Origin: Rhizobacter sp. OV335
Lineage (GTDB): Bacteria > Pseudomonadota > Gammaproteobacteria > Burkholderiales > Burkholderiaceae_C
Reading direction: 5' to 3'
NCBI RefSeq assembly: GCF_900142965.1
Contig: NZ_FRCQ01000007.1
Location: forward strand, 1 to 64,000
DNA length: 64,000 bases
A program made the translations under genes and the position numbers. Below, one piece after another: positions 46,880 to 58,185 of the stretch. Under the pieces are notes generated by a model, which saw only the letters and a program-made list of their open reading frames with translations, had not been told where the DNA came from and made no database searches. The first letter of the stretch is position 1. Every line of letters begins with the position of its first letter.

Positions 46880-48946
46880 ATGTTGTCTCGAGTTCTCACG
46901 CCGCGATCCGTTTTGTTGAAGTGCCACCAGCCTGGCCTTACGGACCCTTCCGAGTTGGAGCACAGTGCGCGCAAAGCATTGGAGGCCTATCGGTCCGGGC
47001 CGGATCATGAACCTGCGGTTGCCGATGTGCTGGAGCAGTTCATCGGCAATCCGGCGAGTCGAGAACTCGATTTTCGCGAGTGTGCTCCGGACTGCCTGCA
47101 GATTCCTGACGAGTTGGTTCAAGCGCTGATGGCCCTGCGCTTCGCAACGCCGCCGCGACCCGGCGAGGCTTGCAAGCTGCTCTTCCCGGCGGAGTTGAAG
47201 GCATATCCGATGTGGATGGCGCATGTGCCGGGGTGGCTGGCATCCATGAACCTGCGCGAGGCGAATGCGCCATTCGACGCTGTCGAATCGCATGACGATC
47301 TCTTTTCCTTCGAAAAGGACGACCTGGGTTACGACCGCGCATTGACGACCCGCAGGGGACGAGACTTGATCCGCCGCTTCTACGAAGTGAAGGATGGCGC
47401 GGACCTGAGGGTCCCGGAAATCGAAGGAAAGCCACTGTCGCTGTGCCAGTTCATGAGTTCCCTGGGTGGCTTTCTGATCGAACTCCGAAATGACGCGCAA
47501 GCGTGTCGACGAGTCGCCTTCGAATGCGGCGCTGCTGGCACGCATTCCACTCCCGTGATCTACATCAAGGAAGGGGACCGCGAACTGATGGTGTGCATCG
47601 ACTCCATTGGCATGCTTGAGACGGAACTTCAAGCCATCTCCAGCGCCTCCCATCAATGGAACGTGGTCATGCTGGTCGTCGAGAAACTCGGTATGGCGGC
47701 GACACGTGGCTGTCGGGCGCAGTGCCTGGAGGCCGGGCGCAGGTTGGTGGCGATGGACGATCGCGGATTGCCGGTGATTCCCGTCGATGATCTCCTGGGA
47801 CGAAAGCTTCGCCGCGAGTGTGATGGCGAAGTCTTCAGCATCCAATTGCCTGACGCGCTCCTCTTTTACACAGACGTCTCCGCCTTTCGCGAATCGCACC
47901 GTCAACCCCAAGGAACCGTGATGCGTCGGCGGGGCAATGGAAAGCCGCAGACCCTGGATGAGTTCGTCACAGCGAATCGCACCAGCAGCAACGGCCGAGT
48001 GGAGTATCTTCGACGCAAAGGACTGCGGTATCCAGTGTTCATCGCCATCATGGCGCATTTGCGCCGGTTGATTGCGGCATCGCCAATCGGCTGGCCTGTG
48101 GAAATGGAACGGGCATTCATCGTGCAGGCGCAGCAACACCTTCTGGCGTCGAAGGAGCGATGCGGCGCAGAAGGCATGGACGATCGCACGGGCGTCGAGC
48201 TCGACCTGGCTGCCCTGGACGACATGTTGTCTGGCTACGGCGCTGCGGCACCTTGGTCGATCACCATGTTCAAAGATCGCGACGAATCGGGGACGTCGCT
48301 CCTGGAACATGTGTTGGAGAGTCGGAACAAAGCCCGTCAACGTCGCGTTGTCTCACAGGCTCTGGCGTTCTTCGAGAGCTTGGCTCCGAAGGAGCGGGGG
48401 ATTCTTCTGAGGCTGGCGATGGCTTGCGAAGATCCCGCGACGTTGCGTCTGCTGTTGACCGTGCTGAATCCCGAGATGGAGGAAGTGAAGCAACTGTTGC
48501 AATCGGGCGCGTCATTGGACGTACGCCAGTCTGACAAGATGACGCTGCTCGGCCGGGCTGCGAGCCATGGTGATCTGGTCGCTGTCCGGCAATTGCTGGC
48601 CATCGGTTGCTGCGTGGACCAGAAGGCTGCCCGGGGGCGAACGCCGCTCATGCAGGCCGTGCTGGAAGGGCATCTCCCGATCGTGAAAGAACTGCTCGCT
48701 CAGCGAGCGCAAACGGACATCAGGGACAAGGCGGGTTATCCCGCCCTGGCGTTCGCGTCCGAGCAGGACGATCTGGAGATCGTTCAGGCACTGATCGACG
48801 CGGGCGCTTCGCCAGACCATGCGGCAGCCCATGGTGAGACGCCGTTGATGGTCGCAGCGGCAGCCGGCCAGATCGGTGTGGCGAATCTGCTGATCTCGAG
48901 GAAAGCGAATGTCCTGGCGCGTGACAGCCAAAAAAAACGGCGTTGA
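46880..48946 (+). CDS. Ankyrin-repeat protein, first part (frame ends at an A8 tract)
   Basis: A 688-residue frame. The first ~510 residues have no recognised domain; from about 515 the ankyrin repeats begin (for example KMTLLGRAASHGDLVAVRQLLAIG, GRTPLMQAVLEGHLPIVKELL, GETPLMVAAAAGQIGVANLLIS). The frame stops three codons after CAA AAA AAA at 48929-48937. In the -1 frame the repeat continues without a break (K-TALMHAASAGHLKVVELL), so the real protein is about 875 residues or arises by frameshifting. Ribosome site AGGAAG. Lower GC and atypical codon use hint at transfer. No signal peptide. Confidence 0.82.
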   Translation: MLSRVLTPRSVLLKCHQPGLTDPSELEHSARKALEAYRSGPDHEPAVADVLEQFIGNPASRELDFRECAPDCLQIPDELVQALMALRFATPPRPGEACKLLFPAELKAYPMWMAHVPGWLASMNLREANAPFDAVESHDDLFSFEKDDLGYDRALTTRRGRDLIRRFYEVKDGADLRVPEIEGKPLSLCQFMSSLGGFLIELRNDAQACRRVAFECGAAGTHSTPVIYIKEGDRELMVCIDSIGMLETELQAISSASHQWNVVMLVVEKLGMAATRGCRAQCLEAGRRLVAMDDRGLPVIPVDDLLGRKLRRECDGEVFSIQLPDALLFYTDVSAFRESHRQPQGTVMRRRGNGKPQTLDEFVTANRTSSNGRVEYLRRKGLRYPVFIAIMAHLRRLIAASPIGWPVEMERAFIVQAQQHLLASKERCGAEGMDDRTGVELDLAALDDMLSGYGAAAPWSITMFKDRDESGTSLLEHVLESRNKARQRRVVSQALAFFESLAPKERGILLRLAMACEDPATLRLLLTVLNPEMEEVKQLLQSGASLDVRQSDKMTLLGRAASHGDLVAVRQLLAIGCCVDQKAARGRTPLMQAVLEGHLPIVKELLAQRAQTDIRDKAGYPALAFASEQDDLEIVQALIDAGASPDHAAAHGETPLMVAAAAGQIGVANLLISRKANVLARDSQKKRR

Positions 48947-48970
48947 TGCATGCCGCTTCGGCCGGGCATC
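48930..48970 (+). other. Candidate -1 frameshift signal: A AAA AAA heptamer plus hairpin
   Basis: The 8-A tract 48930-48937 includes the in-register heptamer A AAA AAA (48931-48937). After a 7-nt spacer a hairpin can form: GATGC (48945-48949) with GCATC (48966-48970) and, after a small internal loop, GCCG (48952-48955) with CGGC (48959-48962) around a 3-nt loop. Spacing and slippery sequence match bacterial -1 frameshift sites such as dnaX. A one-base deletion from an A9 tract is the alternative. Confidence 0.55.
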
Positions 48971-49506
48971 TCAAGGTGGTCGAGTTGCTGGCCGATCGGG
49001 CGACCGTGAACGAGCTCGATGCGTTCGGTATGGGTGCCTTGTCGTGCGCGGTGGCCGCGGACGACATCGACATGTGCCGCCTGCTGGTCCGGACCGGGGC
49101 GCAACCCTCTCCCGTCGATGGGGTTCCCGCGCTGATCACAGCCGTGGCCGCGAAGAAGCGGGCGGCGATGCTGTGGCTGCTGGAATTGCCCGCGAGCGAC
49201 GTCAACGCCAGGCGATCGGGTGCCGGAGACACCGCGCTCACCGTTGCGGCGCGAGAGGGAACCGCCGACCTGGTGGATCTCCTGCTCGAGCAACCGGCGA
49301 TCGACGTCAACGCGACGGGGCACTACGGACGCACGGCATTGTGGGAAGCAGTTGCCGGCGGGTACGAGGATCTGGTGATGAGGTTGCTGGCAGTCGGTGC
49401 AGATGCAGGTATTGCCGACGCGCAGGGCATGACACCAATGACCTTGGCATCACGAAGGGGCAATTCTCGTATCGTCGATGCTCTTGACCTTGCCTTGCAG
49501 CATTGA
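48946..49506 (+). CDS. Ankyrin-repeat protein, second part (-1 frame)
   Basis: A 187-residue frame (counting from the TTG just before) made of ankyrin repeats only: TALMHAASAGHLKVVELLADRA, then GALSCAVAADDIDMCRLLVRTG, DTALTVAAREGTADLVDLLL, RTALWEAVAGGYEDLVMRLLAVGA and MTPMTLASRRGNSRIVDALDL. Its ATG overlaps the stop of the first part (TGATG) with no ribosome site, so reinitiation is possible. Best read as the C-terminal half of the upstream protein. Confidence 0.8.
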   Translation: MHAASAGHLKVVELLADRATVNELDAFGMGALSCAVAADDIDMCRLLVRTGAQPSPVDGVPALITAVAAKKRAAMLWLLELPASDVNARRSGAGDTALTVAAREGTADLVDLLLEQPAIDVNATGHYGRTALWEAVAGGYEDLVMRLLAVGADAGIADAQGMTPMTLASRRGNSRIVDALDLALQH

Positions 49507-49545
49507 ACGGCGAGATGAAACGCATCGGTCCGCGGACCGCCTCGC

Positions 49546-51902
<2,357 letters not shown>

Positions 51903-51906
<4 letters not shown>

Positions 51907-52829
51907 GGTGTCCTGCGGGGCGCTGCGCGGGATGTTACGACGATCCCTGCGGCAATCAGCCCGAACGCCGCGATGTGGTACCACTGCGGCCCTTCGCCGA
52001 GCATGGCGGCCGACATCAGCGCGGCGAACACCGGTGTCAGATTGGCGAAGAAGGCGGCGATCGCCGGCCCCACCGCGGTGACGCCGGCGCCCCAGCAGAA
52101 GTAGGCGACGATCGACGGGCCGATCGCCACGTAGGCCAGCGCCGCGTACACCGACCCCGACCACAGCACCGGCTGCCCGGTGAGCGCCTGCTCGGCGCCC
52201 GCGCCGGCGCTGGCCCACAGCGCGCCGAAGCCGACCTGCGCGAGCAGGAACTCGGCACCGCTCCAGGCCGGCCGCTCGGGGTAGCGCATCGAGGCCGGCG
52301 GGCGCGCGAGCATCCAGCTGTAGATCGCCCACAGCGCGGTCGCCAGCAGCATCAGCAGGTCGCCGGGCACCAGGTGCAGCTGCAGCAGCGTCGACGGGTG
52401 GCCGTGCGACAGCACCAGCGCGACGCCCAGCAGCGACAGCGCGGCGCCGGCGGCCTGGCGCCGCGTCGGCTGCTCGCCATACGCCAGCGCGCCGACGGCC
52501 AGCATGAAGAGCGGCGAACTGGCGGCGATCAGCGTCACGTTGATCGGCGTGGAGGTGCTCACCGCCATGTACTGCAGCGCGTTGTAGCTGCCGACGCCCA
52601 CCAGGCTCAGCGGTGCCAGGTAGCGCCAGCGTTCGAGCAGGTCGCGCGGCTGCTTCAGCAGGCGCCAGCCGAGCGGCAGCAGCAGCACGAAGGCGAGCGA
52701 CCAGCGCAGCGCATTCAGCGCGAGCGGCGGCACGCTGCCGACCATCAGCCGGCCGACCACCGCGTTGCCGGCCCACAGCACCGGCGGCAAGGTCAGCATC
52801 AGGATGATGCGGGGATTCAGCGCCGTCAT
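51903..52829 (-). CDS. EamA/DMT-family transporter
   Basis: A 308-residue protein with ten predicted spans in two EamA repeats, starting [28 protein letters not shown]. The ATG at 52829 overlaps the stop of the upstream DUF2007-like gene by four bases, which decides it against a longer start. It precedes the hybrid kinase with another four-base overlap, so the three are one unit. Substrate unknown. Confidence 0.9.
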
Positions 52830-53134
52830 GCGGAAGGCATCGCGGCGCCGCAGTTCCAGCACTGCTCGAACGGGCCGTCGATCACTTCATGGCATTGCGG
52901 GCAGGCCCACAGCTGGCGGCGCGGATGCTGCAGCTCGTCCAGCCGCACGACGGCGAGTGCATGGTCGGCCTCGTCGTCGACCCACAGCTCGGGCAGCGTC
53001 TCGCTGGGCGGCACGCCGCCGGAGAGGCTGCTGGCGAACGCGCGCTGCACGGTCGTGGGGATGCCCGTCTGCGTGAGCATGTCGGCCCACAGCTGGGCGA
53101 GGGCGAGGTTGGGTGCAGTGGTGAGGCGTTTCAA
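52826..53134 (-). CDS. DUF2007-like protein with C-terminal zinc ribbon
   Basis: A 102-residue protein starting at TTG ([20 protein letters not shown]). The N-terminal half matches the pattern of DUF2007 (a PII-like fold, [33 protein letters not shown]); the C-terminus has a zinc pair CPQC and CWNCG. A longer ATG start (53203) would run into the start of the divergent reductase gene, so I reject it. No clear ribosome site. Function unknown. Confidence 0.72.
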   Translation of the reverse strand: MKRLTTAPNLALAQLWADMLTQTGIPTTVQRAFASSLSGGVPPSETLPELWVDDEADHALAVVRLDELQHPRRQLWACPQCHEVIDGPFEQCWNCGAAMPSA

Positions 53135-53196
53135 GACCGGGCGTGGGCAGGGGTCGCGGGAGTGCTGGCACGATACCGCATCCACTGGAGCAAGCC

Positions 53197-54189
53197 ATGC
53201 CACTTACTGCACACGCCGTCCGCCTCGATCGAGCCGGCGGACCCGAGACCCTGACGCTGTCGGAGGTCGTGGTCGGCGAACCCGGCCCGGGCGAGATCCG
53301 CATCCGCCACCATGCGGTCGGCATCAACTACATCGACGTCTACCACCGCAGCGGCGCGTACGCGCTGCCGGCGCCGTTCGGCATCGGCGTCGAAGGCGCG
53401 GGGATCGTCGAGGCGGTGGGCGAGGGCGTCTCGCACCTGCGCGTCGGCGACCGCGCGGCCTACGTCAGCCAGCCGCCCGGTGCCTACGCGACGCTGCGGG
53501 TGATGCCGGCGAAGTGCGTCGTGAAGCTGCCCGACGCGATCGGCTTCGACGAAGGCGCGGCGATGATGCTGAAGGGCTTCACGACGCAGTACCTGCTGCG
53601 CCGCACGCTGCCGCAGGGCGGCCTCGCGGCGGGCGACTTCGTGCTGTTCCATGCCGCGGCCGGCGGCGTCGGGCTGATCGCCTGCCAATGGGCGCGCTCG
53701 CTCGGGCTGCAGCTGATCGGCACCGCGAGCACCGACGAGAAATGCGCCGCCGCGCAGGCGCACGGCGCGGCCTTCACGATCAACTACGCGCGGGAGGATT
53801 TCGCGGCCCGGGTGCGCGAGATCACCGGCGGCAAGGGCGTGAAGGTGGTCTACGACGGCGTCGGCCGCGACACCTGGGACAAGTCGCTCGACTGCCTGCA
53901 GCCCTTCGGCCTGATGGCCAGCTACGGCAGCGCGTCGGGCAAGGTGCCACCGTTCGACCTGGGCGTGCTGGGCGCGAAGGGCTCGCTGTTCCTGACGCGG
54001 CCCACGGTGTTCACGCACATCGCGACCCGCGAGTCGACCCAGGCGATGGCCGACGAGCTGTTCGCGATGGTGACCAGCGGGCAGGTGAAGATCCCGGTGG
54101 AGCACCGCTACGCGCTGAAGGACGCGGCGCAGGCGCATGCCGACCTGGAATCGCGCAAGACGGTCGGCGGTTCGGTGCTGATCCCGTAG
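53197..54189 (+). CDS. NADPH:quinone reductase (QorA-type, zinc-free MDR)
   Basis: A 330-residue medium-chain dehydrogenase/reductase without the zinc-binding cysteines. N-terminal substrate domain (YHRSGAYALPAPFGIGVEGAGIVEAVG) and a Rossmann domain with AAAGGVGLIACQWA near 156. The ATG at 53197 follows AGCAAGCC. Enzymes of this type reduce quinones with NADPH. Divergent from the DUF2007-like gene. Confidence 0.92.
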   Translation: MPLTAHAVRLDRAGGPETLTLSEVVVGEPGPGEIRIRHHAVGINYIDVYHRSGAYALPAPFGIGVEGAGIVEAVGEGVSHLRVGDRAAYVSQPPGAYATLRVMPAKCVVKLPDAIGFDEGAAMMLKGFTTQYLLRRTLPQGGLAAGDFVLFHAAAGGVGLIACQWARSLGLQLIGTASTDEKCAAAQAHGAAFTINYAREDFAARVREITGGKGVKVVYDGVGRDTWDKSLDCLQPFGLMASYGSASGKVPPFDLGVLGAKGSLFLTRPTVFTHIATRESTQAMADELFAMVTSGQVKIPVEHRYALKDAAQAHADLESRKTVGGSVLIP

Positions 54190-54212
54190 CCCGGATTGGC
54201 ATCCGGGCGACG

Positions 54213-54236
54213 CGATATGCAGTGCGCTACATTTCG
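54213..54236. promoter_or_regulatory. ModE-like operator before modA
   Basis: CGATATGCA, a 6-nt spacer and TACATTTCG form an imperfect palindrome (7 of 9 positions) with the same CGNTATNNA-N6-TNNATANCG geometry as known ModE/Mo boxes. It lies 29 bp before the modA ATG. ModE is encoded at the end of this operon. Confidence 0.6.
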
Positions 54237-54264
54237 GGGTCTTCCACGCTGTAACGCCCCCACC

Positions 54265-55014
54265 ATGCGCCTCGCTGCCCGCCTGCTGATCGCGGCCTTC
54301 TCGGTCTTCGCCGCCACCGCCGACGCCGCCGACCTGACCGTTTCGGCCGCCGCCAGCCTGACCAACGCCTTCAAGGAACTGGCCCCCGCCTTCGAGGCGC
54401 AGAACCCGGGCACCAAGCTGCTGCTGAACTTCGCTGCCTCCGACGCCTTGCTGGCGCAGATCGCGAAGGGCGCACCGGTCGACGTGTTCGCCTCGGCCGA
54501 CCAGGAGACGATGGACCGCGCGCAGGCGCAGCAACTGGTGGCCGCCGGCTCGCGCCGCGACTTCGTCAGCAACTCGCTGGTGCTGGTCACGCCGTCCGAC
54601 AGCACGCTGGCGCTGGCCGCGCTGGCCGGCCTGAAGCAGCCGGCCGTCAAGCGCATCGCGCTCGGCCAGCCGAGCGGCGTGCCGGCCGGCCGCTACGCGA
54701 AGGGCGCGCTCGAGGCCGCGAAGCTGTGGGCCGACGTCGAACCCAAGGCCGTCTACGCGCAGAACGTGCGCCAGGCGCTCGACTACGTGGCGCGCGGCGA
54801 GGCCGAGGCCGGCTTCGTCTACGGCACCGACGCCGCGGTGCTGAAGGACAAGGTCAAGGTGGCGCTCACCGTGCCCACCGAGACCCCCATCCGCTACCCG
54901 GTGGCGCTGATCGCCGGTGGCCCGAACCCGGCGGCCGCCCGCGCCTTCGTCGACTACCTGCTGTCGCCGGCCGGCCAGGCGGTGCTGGCACGCTACGGCT
55001 TCCAGAAGCCGTGA
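54265..55014 (+). CDS. modA: Molybdate ABC transporter, binding protein ModA
   Basis: A 249-residue periplasmic protein with a signal peptide (about 1-22, cleaved after ADA) and the ModA fold (LTVSAAASLTNAFKELAPAFE, then SADQETMDRA and PTETPIRYPVALI). It binds molybdate or tungstate for ModBC. Length matches the family. First gene of the modABC-modE unit. Confidence 0.94.
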   Translation: MRLAARLLIAAFSVFAATADAADLTVSAAASLTNAFKELAPAFEAQNPGTKLLLNFAASDALLAQIAKGAPVDVFASADQETMDRAQAQQLVAAGSRRDFVSNSLVLVTPSDSTLALAALAGLKQPAVKRIALGQPSGVPAGRYAKGALEAAKLWADVEPKAVYAQNVRQALDYVARGEAEAGFVYGTDAAVLKDKVKVALTVPTETPIRYPVALIAGGPNPAAARAFVDYLLSPAGQAVLARYGFQKP

Positions 55015-55703
55015 ACGCCGCGGAGTCCGCGTGGATTCCGCTCGCGCTGTCGCTGAAGGTGGCCGGCTGGGCCACGCTGATCGACCTGGTGCTGGGCGTC
55101 GGCCTCGGGCTGCTGCTGGCGCGCGGGCGCTTCCCGGGGCGCGAGCTGCTCGATGCGATCCTCACGCTGCCGATGGTGCTGCCGCCGACGGTGCTCGGCT
55201 ACTACCTGCTGGTGCTGATCGGCAAGCGCGGCTGGCTCGGCGCCTGGCTGTACGAGCACCTCGGCATCCAGCTGATCTTCACCTGGCAGGGCGCGGTGAT
55301 CGCGGCCAGCGTGGTCGCGCTGCCGCTGGTGCTGAAGGCGGCACGCGCGGCCTTCGAGGGCGTCGATCCGCAGCTGGAGAACGCCGGGCGCGTGCTGGGC
55401 CTGTCGGAGGCGGCGGTGTTCTTCCGCGTGACGCTGCCGCTCGCGTGGCGCGGCATCCTGGCCGGCGTGCTGCTGTCGTTCGCGCGCTCGCTCGGCGAGT
55501 TCGGCGCGACGCTGATGGTGGCCGGCAGCATCCCGGGGCGCACGCAGACGCTGTCGGTCGCGGTCTACGAAGCGGTGCAGGCCGGGCAGGACGGCGTGGC
55601 CAACGTGCTGGTGCTGATCACGTCGCTGACCTGCATCGTGGTGCTGCTGCTGGCCGGGCGCTTGTTGTCCGGCCAGCCTTTGCGGGGGAGTGCCGTGCGA
55701 TGA
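55011..55703 (+). CDS. modB: Molybdate ABC transporter permease ModB
   Basis: A 230-residue permease with five or six spans and the EAA-like loop near ARSLGEFGATLMVAGSIPGRTQTLSVAVYEAV. It starts at GTG overlapping the modA stop (GTGA). Length fits ModB. Confidence 0.93.
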   Translation: MNAAESAWIPLALSLKVAGWATLIDLVLGVGLGLLLARGRFPGRELLDAILTLPMVLPPTVLGYYLLVLIGKRGWLGAWLYEHLGIQLIFTWQGAVIAASVVALPLVLKAARAAFEGVDPQLENAGRVLGLSEAAVFFRVTLPLAWRGILAGVLLSFARSLGEFGATLMVAGSIPGRTQTLSVAVYEAVQAGQDGVANVLVLITSLTCIVVLLLAGRLLSGQPLRGSAVR

Positions 55704-56365
55704 GCTTCGAGGTCGACATCCGCAAGACGGTCAGCAGCCCGCAGCGGCGCTTCGAGCTGCAGGTGCGCTTCACGGCACAGGCGCGCCGCACGGTGATCTA
55801 CGGCCCGTCGGGCGCCGGCAAGACGCTGACGCTGCAGGCGATCGCCGGGCTGCTGCGGCCCGACGCCGGCCGCATCGCGTTCAACGGCGAGACGCTGTTC
55901 GACGGCAGCGCGCGCCTCTTGGTGCCGGCGCGGCAACGCCGCTTCGGTTACCTGTTCCAGGACTACGCGCTGTTCCCGCAACTGAACGTGCGGCAGAACG
56001 TCGCCTTCGGCCTGCGGCGCGGCTGGTTGAATCCGCCTCGCGATGCCGGCGGCGAGGCGGTCGAGCGCTGGCTCGCCGCGCTCGAGCTCACGCCGGTCGC
56101 GTCGCAGCTGCCGCACCAGCTCTCGGGCGGCCAGCGCCAGCGCACCGCGCTCGCCCGTGCGCTGGTCGCGGCGCCGCGCGCGCTGCTGCTGGACGAGCCG
56201 TTCTCCGCGCTCGATCCGGGACTGCGCGAGCGCACGCGCGACGAGCTGGACCGGCTGCTGGCGCAGATCGACATCCCGTTGGTGATGATCACGCACGACC
56301 CGGACGACCTGCGCCGCTTCGGCGAACAGGTGCTGCATCTGCGCGATGGAGTCGTCGGTGACTGA
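55700..56365 (+). CDS. modC: Molybdate ABC transporter ATPase ModC, short form
   Basis: A 221-residue ATPase with Walker A YGPSGAGKT (ending 42), signature LSGGQRQR near 138 and Walker B ALLLDEPFSALD. The usual ModC has a C-terminal TOBE domain that binds oxyanion (about 350 residues in total); here it is missing, and the ModE protein next door carries two such domains. The ATG overlaps the modB stop (ATGA). Confidence 0.92.
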   Translation: MSFEVDIRKTVSSPQRRFELQVRFTAQARRTVIYGPSGAGKTLTLQAIAGLLRPDAGRIAFNGETLFDGSARLLVPARQRRFGYLFQDYALFPQLNVRQNVAFGLRRGWLNPPRDAGGEAVERWLAALELTPVASQLPHQLSGGQRQRTALARALVAAPRALLLDEPFSALDPGLRERTRDELDRLLAQIDIPLVMITHDPDDLRRFGEQVLHLRDGVVGD

Positions 56366-57173
56366 CGCACCGGACGACAGCCTCACGCTCGGCGCCGAGC
56401 TGACGCTGAACCTCGGCGGACAGAGCCTGGCCGGTGCGCGCCGCATCGGGCTGCTGGTGGAAATTGCGCGACTGGGCTCGATCACGCAGGCCGCGAAGGC
56501 CGCCGGCTTCAGCTACAAGGGCGCGTGGGACGCGGTCGAGCAGATGAGCAACCTGGCCGGCGAGCCGCTGCTGGAACGCAGCGCCGGTGGCCCCGGCGGC
56601 GGCCGCACGCGGCTCACGCCGCGCGGCGAGCAGCTGCTGCGCAATGTCGTGCTGATCCAGCAGGAGCATGCGCGCTTCATCGAGCGGCTGAACCGGCAGG
56701 CCGATGGCCTGGCGGGCGACTATTCACTGATGGAAGGGCTGGCGATGAGAACGAGCGCACGCAACCAGTTCGCCGGCACCGTGGTGGGGTTGCGCGGCGG
56801 AGCGATCAACGACGAGATCGAGCTGGAGGCGATCGGCGGGCTGCGCATCGTCGCGAGCATCACGCACGAGAGCACGGTCGAGCTCGGGCTCGTGGTCGGC
56901 GCGAAGGCCTTCGCGCTGATCAAGGCCTCGTCGATCATCCTGATGACCGAGATGCGCGGCGTTCGCCTGTCGGCCCGCAACCAGCTGAAGGGCGTGGTGT
57001 CGCGGGTCACGCCGGGGGCGGTGAACTGCGAGGTGGTGATGGCACTGGCCGGTGGCGGCGCGGTGGCGGCCATCATCACGAACGACAGCGCGGCCGCGTT
57101 GGCGCTGGAGGTCGGCAGCACCGCGATCGCGGTGTTCAAGGCCTCCAGCGTGATCGTCGGCGTGTCGGCCTAG
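56346..57173 (+). CDS. modE: Molybdate-responsive regulator ModE
   Basis: A 275-residue protein with a LysR/ModE-type winged helix (about 20-130, TQAAKAAGFSYKGAWDAVEQM) and two TOBE/Mop domains (TSARNQFAGTV near 137 and LSARNQLKGVV near 208) that bind molybdate. Binding of molybdate lets ModE repress the modABC promoter; a ModE-like box lies before modA. It overlaps modC by 20 bp, so the repressor is in the same transcript. Confidence 0.92.
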   Translation: MESSVTDAPDDSLTLGAELTLNLGGQSLAGARRIGLLVEIARLGSITQAAKAAGFSYKGAWDAVEQMSNLAGEPLLERSAGGPGGGRTRLTPRGEQLLRNVVLIQQEHARFIERLNRQADGLAGDYSLMEGLAMRTSARNQFAGTVVGLRGGAINDEIELEAIGGLRIVASITHESTVELGLVVGAKAFALIKASSIILMTEMRGVRLSARNQLKGVVSRVTPGAVNCEVVMALAGGGAVAAIITNDSAAALALEVGSTAIAVFKASSVIVGVSA

Positions 57174-57183
57174 ATCGACGAGA

Positions 57184-57954
57184 TCACACCGACCTCGTCT
57201 CGCCGCCGTCGATGCGCAGCACCGTGCCGGTCATCCAGCGCGCGCCGGGCGACACCGCGAACGCGATCAGCTCGGCAATCTCGTCGGCCTCGCCGAAGCG
57301 GCGGATGCCGGCCTGCTGCAAAACGGCCGCCTTCGCGTCGTCCAGCGTGATGCCCTTGGCGGTGGCCATGCGCTCGATCATGCCGAGGCGCCGGCCCGTC
57401 ATCACCGCGCCGGGCGAGACGCTGTTCACCTGAACGCCGTCGGCGATGCCGCGTTCGGCGAAGGCTTTCGCCAGCGCTTCGATGGCCGCGTTGATCGCGC
57501 CCACCGCCGCCATCGACGCCTTCGGTGCCTCCGCCGCGTTGCCCGACACGAACACCACGCTGCCGCTGCTCGCGCGCAGCGCCTCCCACGCGCGCAGCGT
57601 CAACCGGCGCGCGCCGTGAAACTTCAGCGCCATGCCGCTGTCCCATTGCGCGTCGGTCATCGCGAACAGGTCCAGGCCCGGTACCGCGCCGGCCACGTTG
57701 ACCAGCGCGTCGATGCGCCCGTGGGCCTGCAGCGCGGCGCCGACCACGGTGTCCGCGGCATCGGGTCGGCTCAGGTCAGCGGCCACGACGAGCGCCTGCT
57801 TTCCCATCGCACGGATCTGCGTTGCCACTTCCTCCAGCGCGTCCTGGCGCTGCGCGCACAACACCACGCAAGCGTGGTCCTTCGCGAGGCGCAAGGCGGT
57901 TGCCTTGCCGATGCCGGAACTGGCGCCGGTCACGATCACGACTGAATTCGACAT
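57184..57954 (-). CDS. SDR-like protein with altered catalytic residues
   Basis: A 256-residue SDR-fold protein. The nucleotide loop TGASSGIG is intact, the NNAG motif reads NVAG, and the region of YxxxK (after the Ser in FVSGNAAEAP) has neither residue: the aligned positions are Val and Asn in AAVGAINAAIEAL. It may be a non-oxidoreductase relative. ATG 57954 has an AGGAG site. It is preceded by a 32-codon open frame, 11 bp away, and shares an operator with the hydrolase gene. Confidence 0.86.
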   Translation of the reverse strand: MSNSVVIVTGASSGIGKATALRLAKDHACVVLCAQRQDALEEVATQIRAMGKQALVVAADLSRPDAADTVVGAALQAHGRIDALVNVAGAVPGLDLFAMTDAQWDSGMALKFHGARRLTLRAWEALRASSGSVVFVSGNAAEAPKASMAAVGAINAAIEALAKAFAERGIADGVQVNSVSPGAVMTGRRLGMIERMATAKGITLDDAKAAVLQQAGIRRFGEADEIAELIAFAVSPGARWMTGTVLRIDGGETRSV

Positions 57955-57965
57955 GCTGGTGCTCC

Positions 57966-58064
57966 TCATGCGGCGCGGTGCTCGACCGCTTCCAGGATCA
58001 GAGCGACCGTCGGCTTCATCCTCTGCGCCATAAAGCGCTGGTTCTCGCGTGCTGTCATCGTCAT
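57966..58064 (-). CDS. 32-residue small protein or leader peptide upstream of the SDR gene
   Basis: A 32-codon frame that starts at an ATG with a perfect GGAGG site 6 nt before it and ends in TGA, 11 nt before the SDR ATG. The peptide is amphipathic with a basic N-terminal half (TARENQRFMAQRMK) and an aliphatic C-terminal half. It lies about 32 nt downstream of the predicted start of transcription, so it may be a small protein or a leader coupled to the SDR gene. Confidence 0.5.
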   Translation of the reverse strand: MTMTARENQRFMAQRMKPTVALILEAVEHRAA

Positions 58065-58101
58065 TGCGTCCTCCATGCATAACCGAAAAAAATGAGGATT
58101 G

Positions 58102-58131
58102 CAGGTTATCTTCATAGATATAACCTGTCAA
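58102..58131. promoter_or_regulatory. Operator/promoter of the SDR transcript: CAGGTTA-N12-TAACCTG
   Basis: CAGGTTAT (58102-58109) and ATAACCTG (58120-58127) form an inverted repeat. On the minus strand the same bases give a -35 TTGACA, 17-nt spacer and -10-like TAACCT. A half site TTGACGGTTAT lies at 58140-58150 on the plus strand, before the CGNR regulator gene. The region is the AT-richest of the neighbourhood. Confidence 0.65.
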
Positions 58132-58185
58132 CATTAGAATTGACGGTTATCGACTCGGCCGAGTCGAACCCCACAAGGTGATGCG

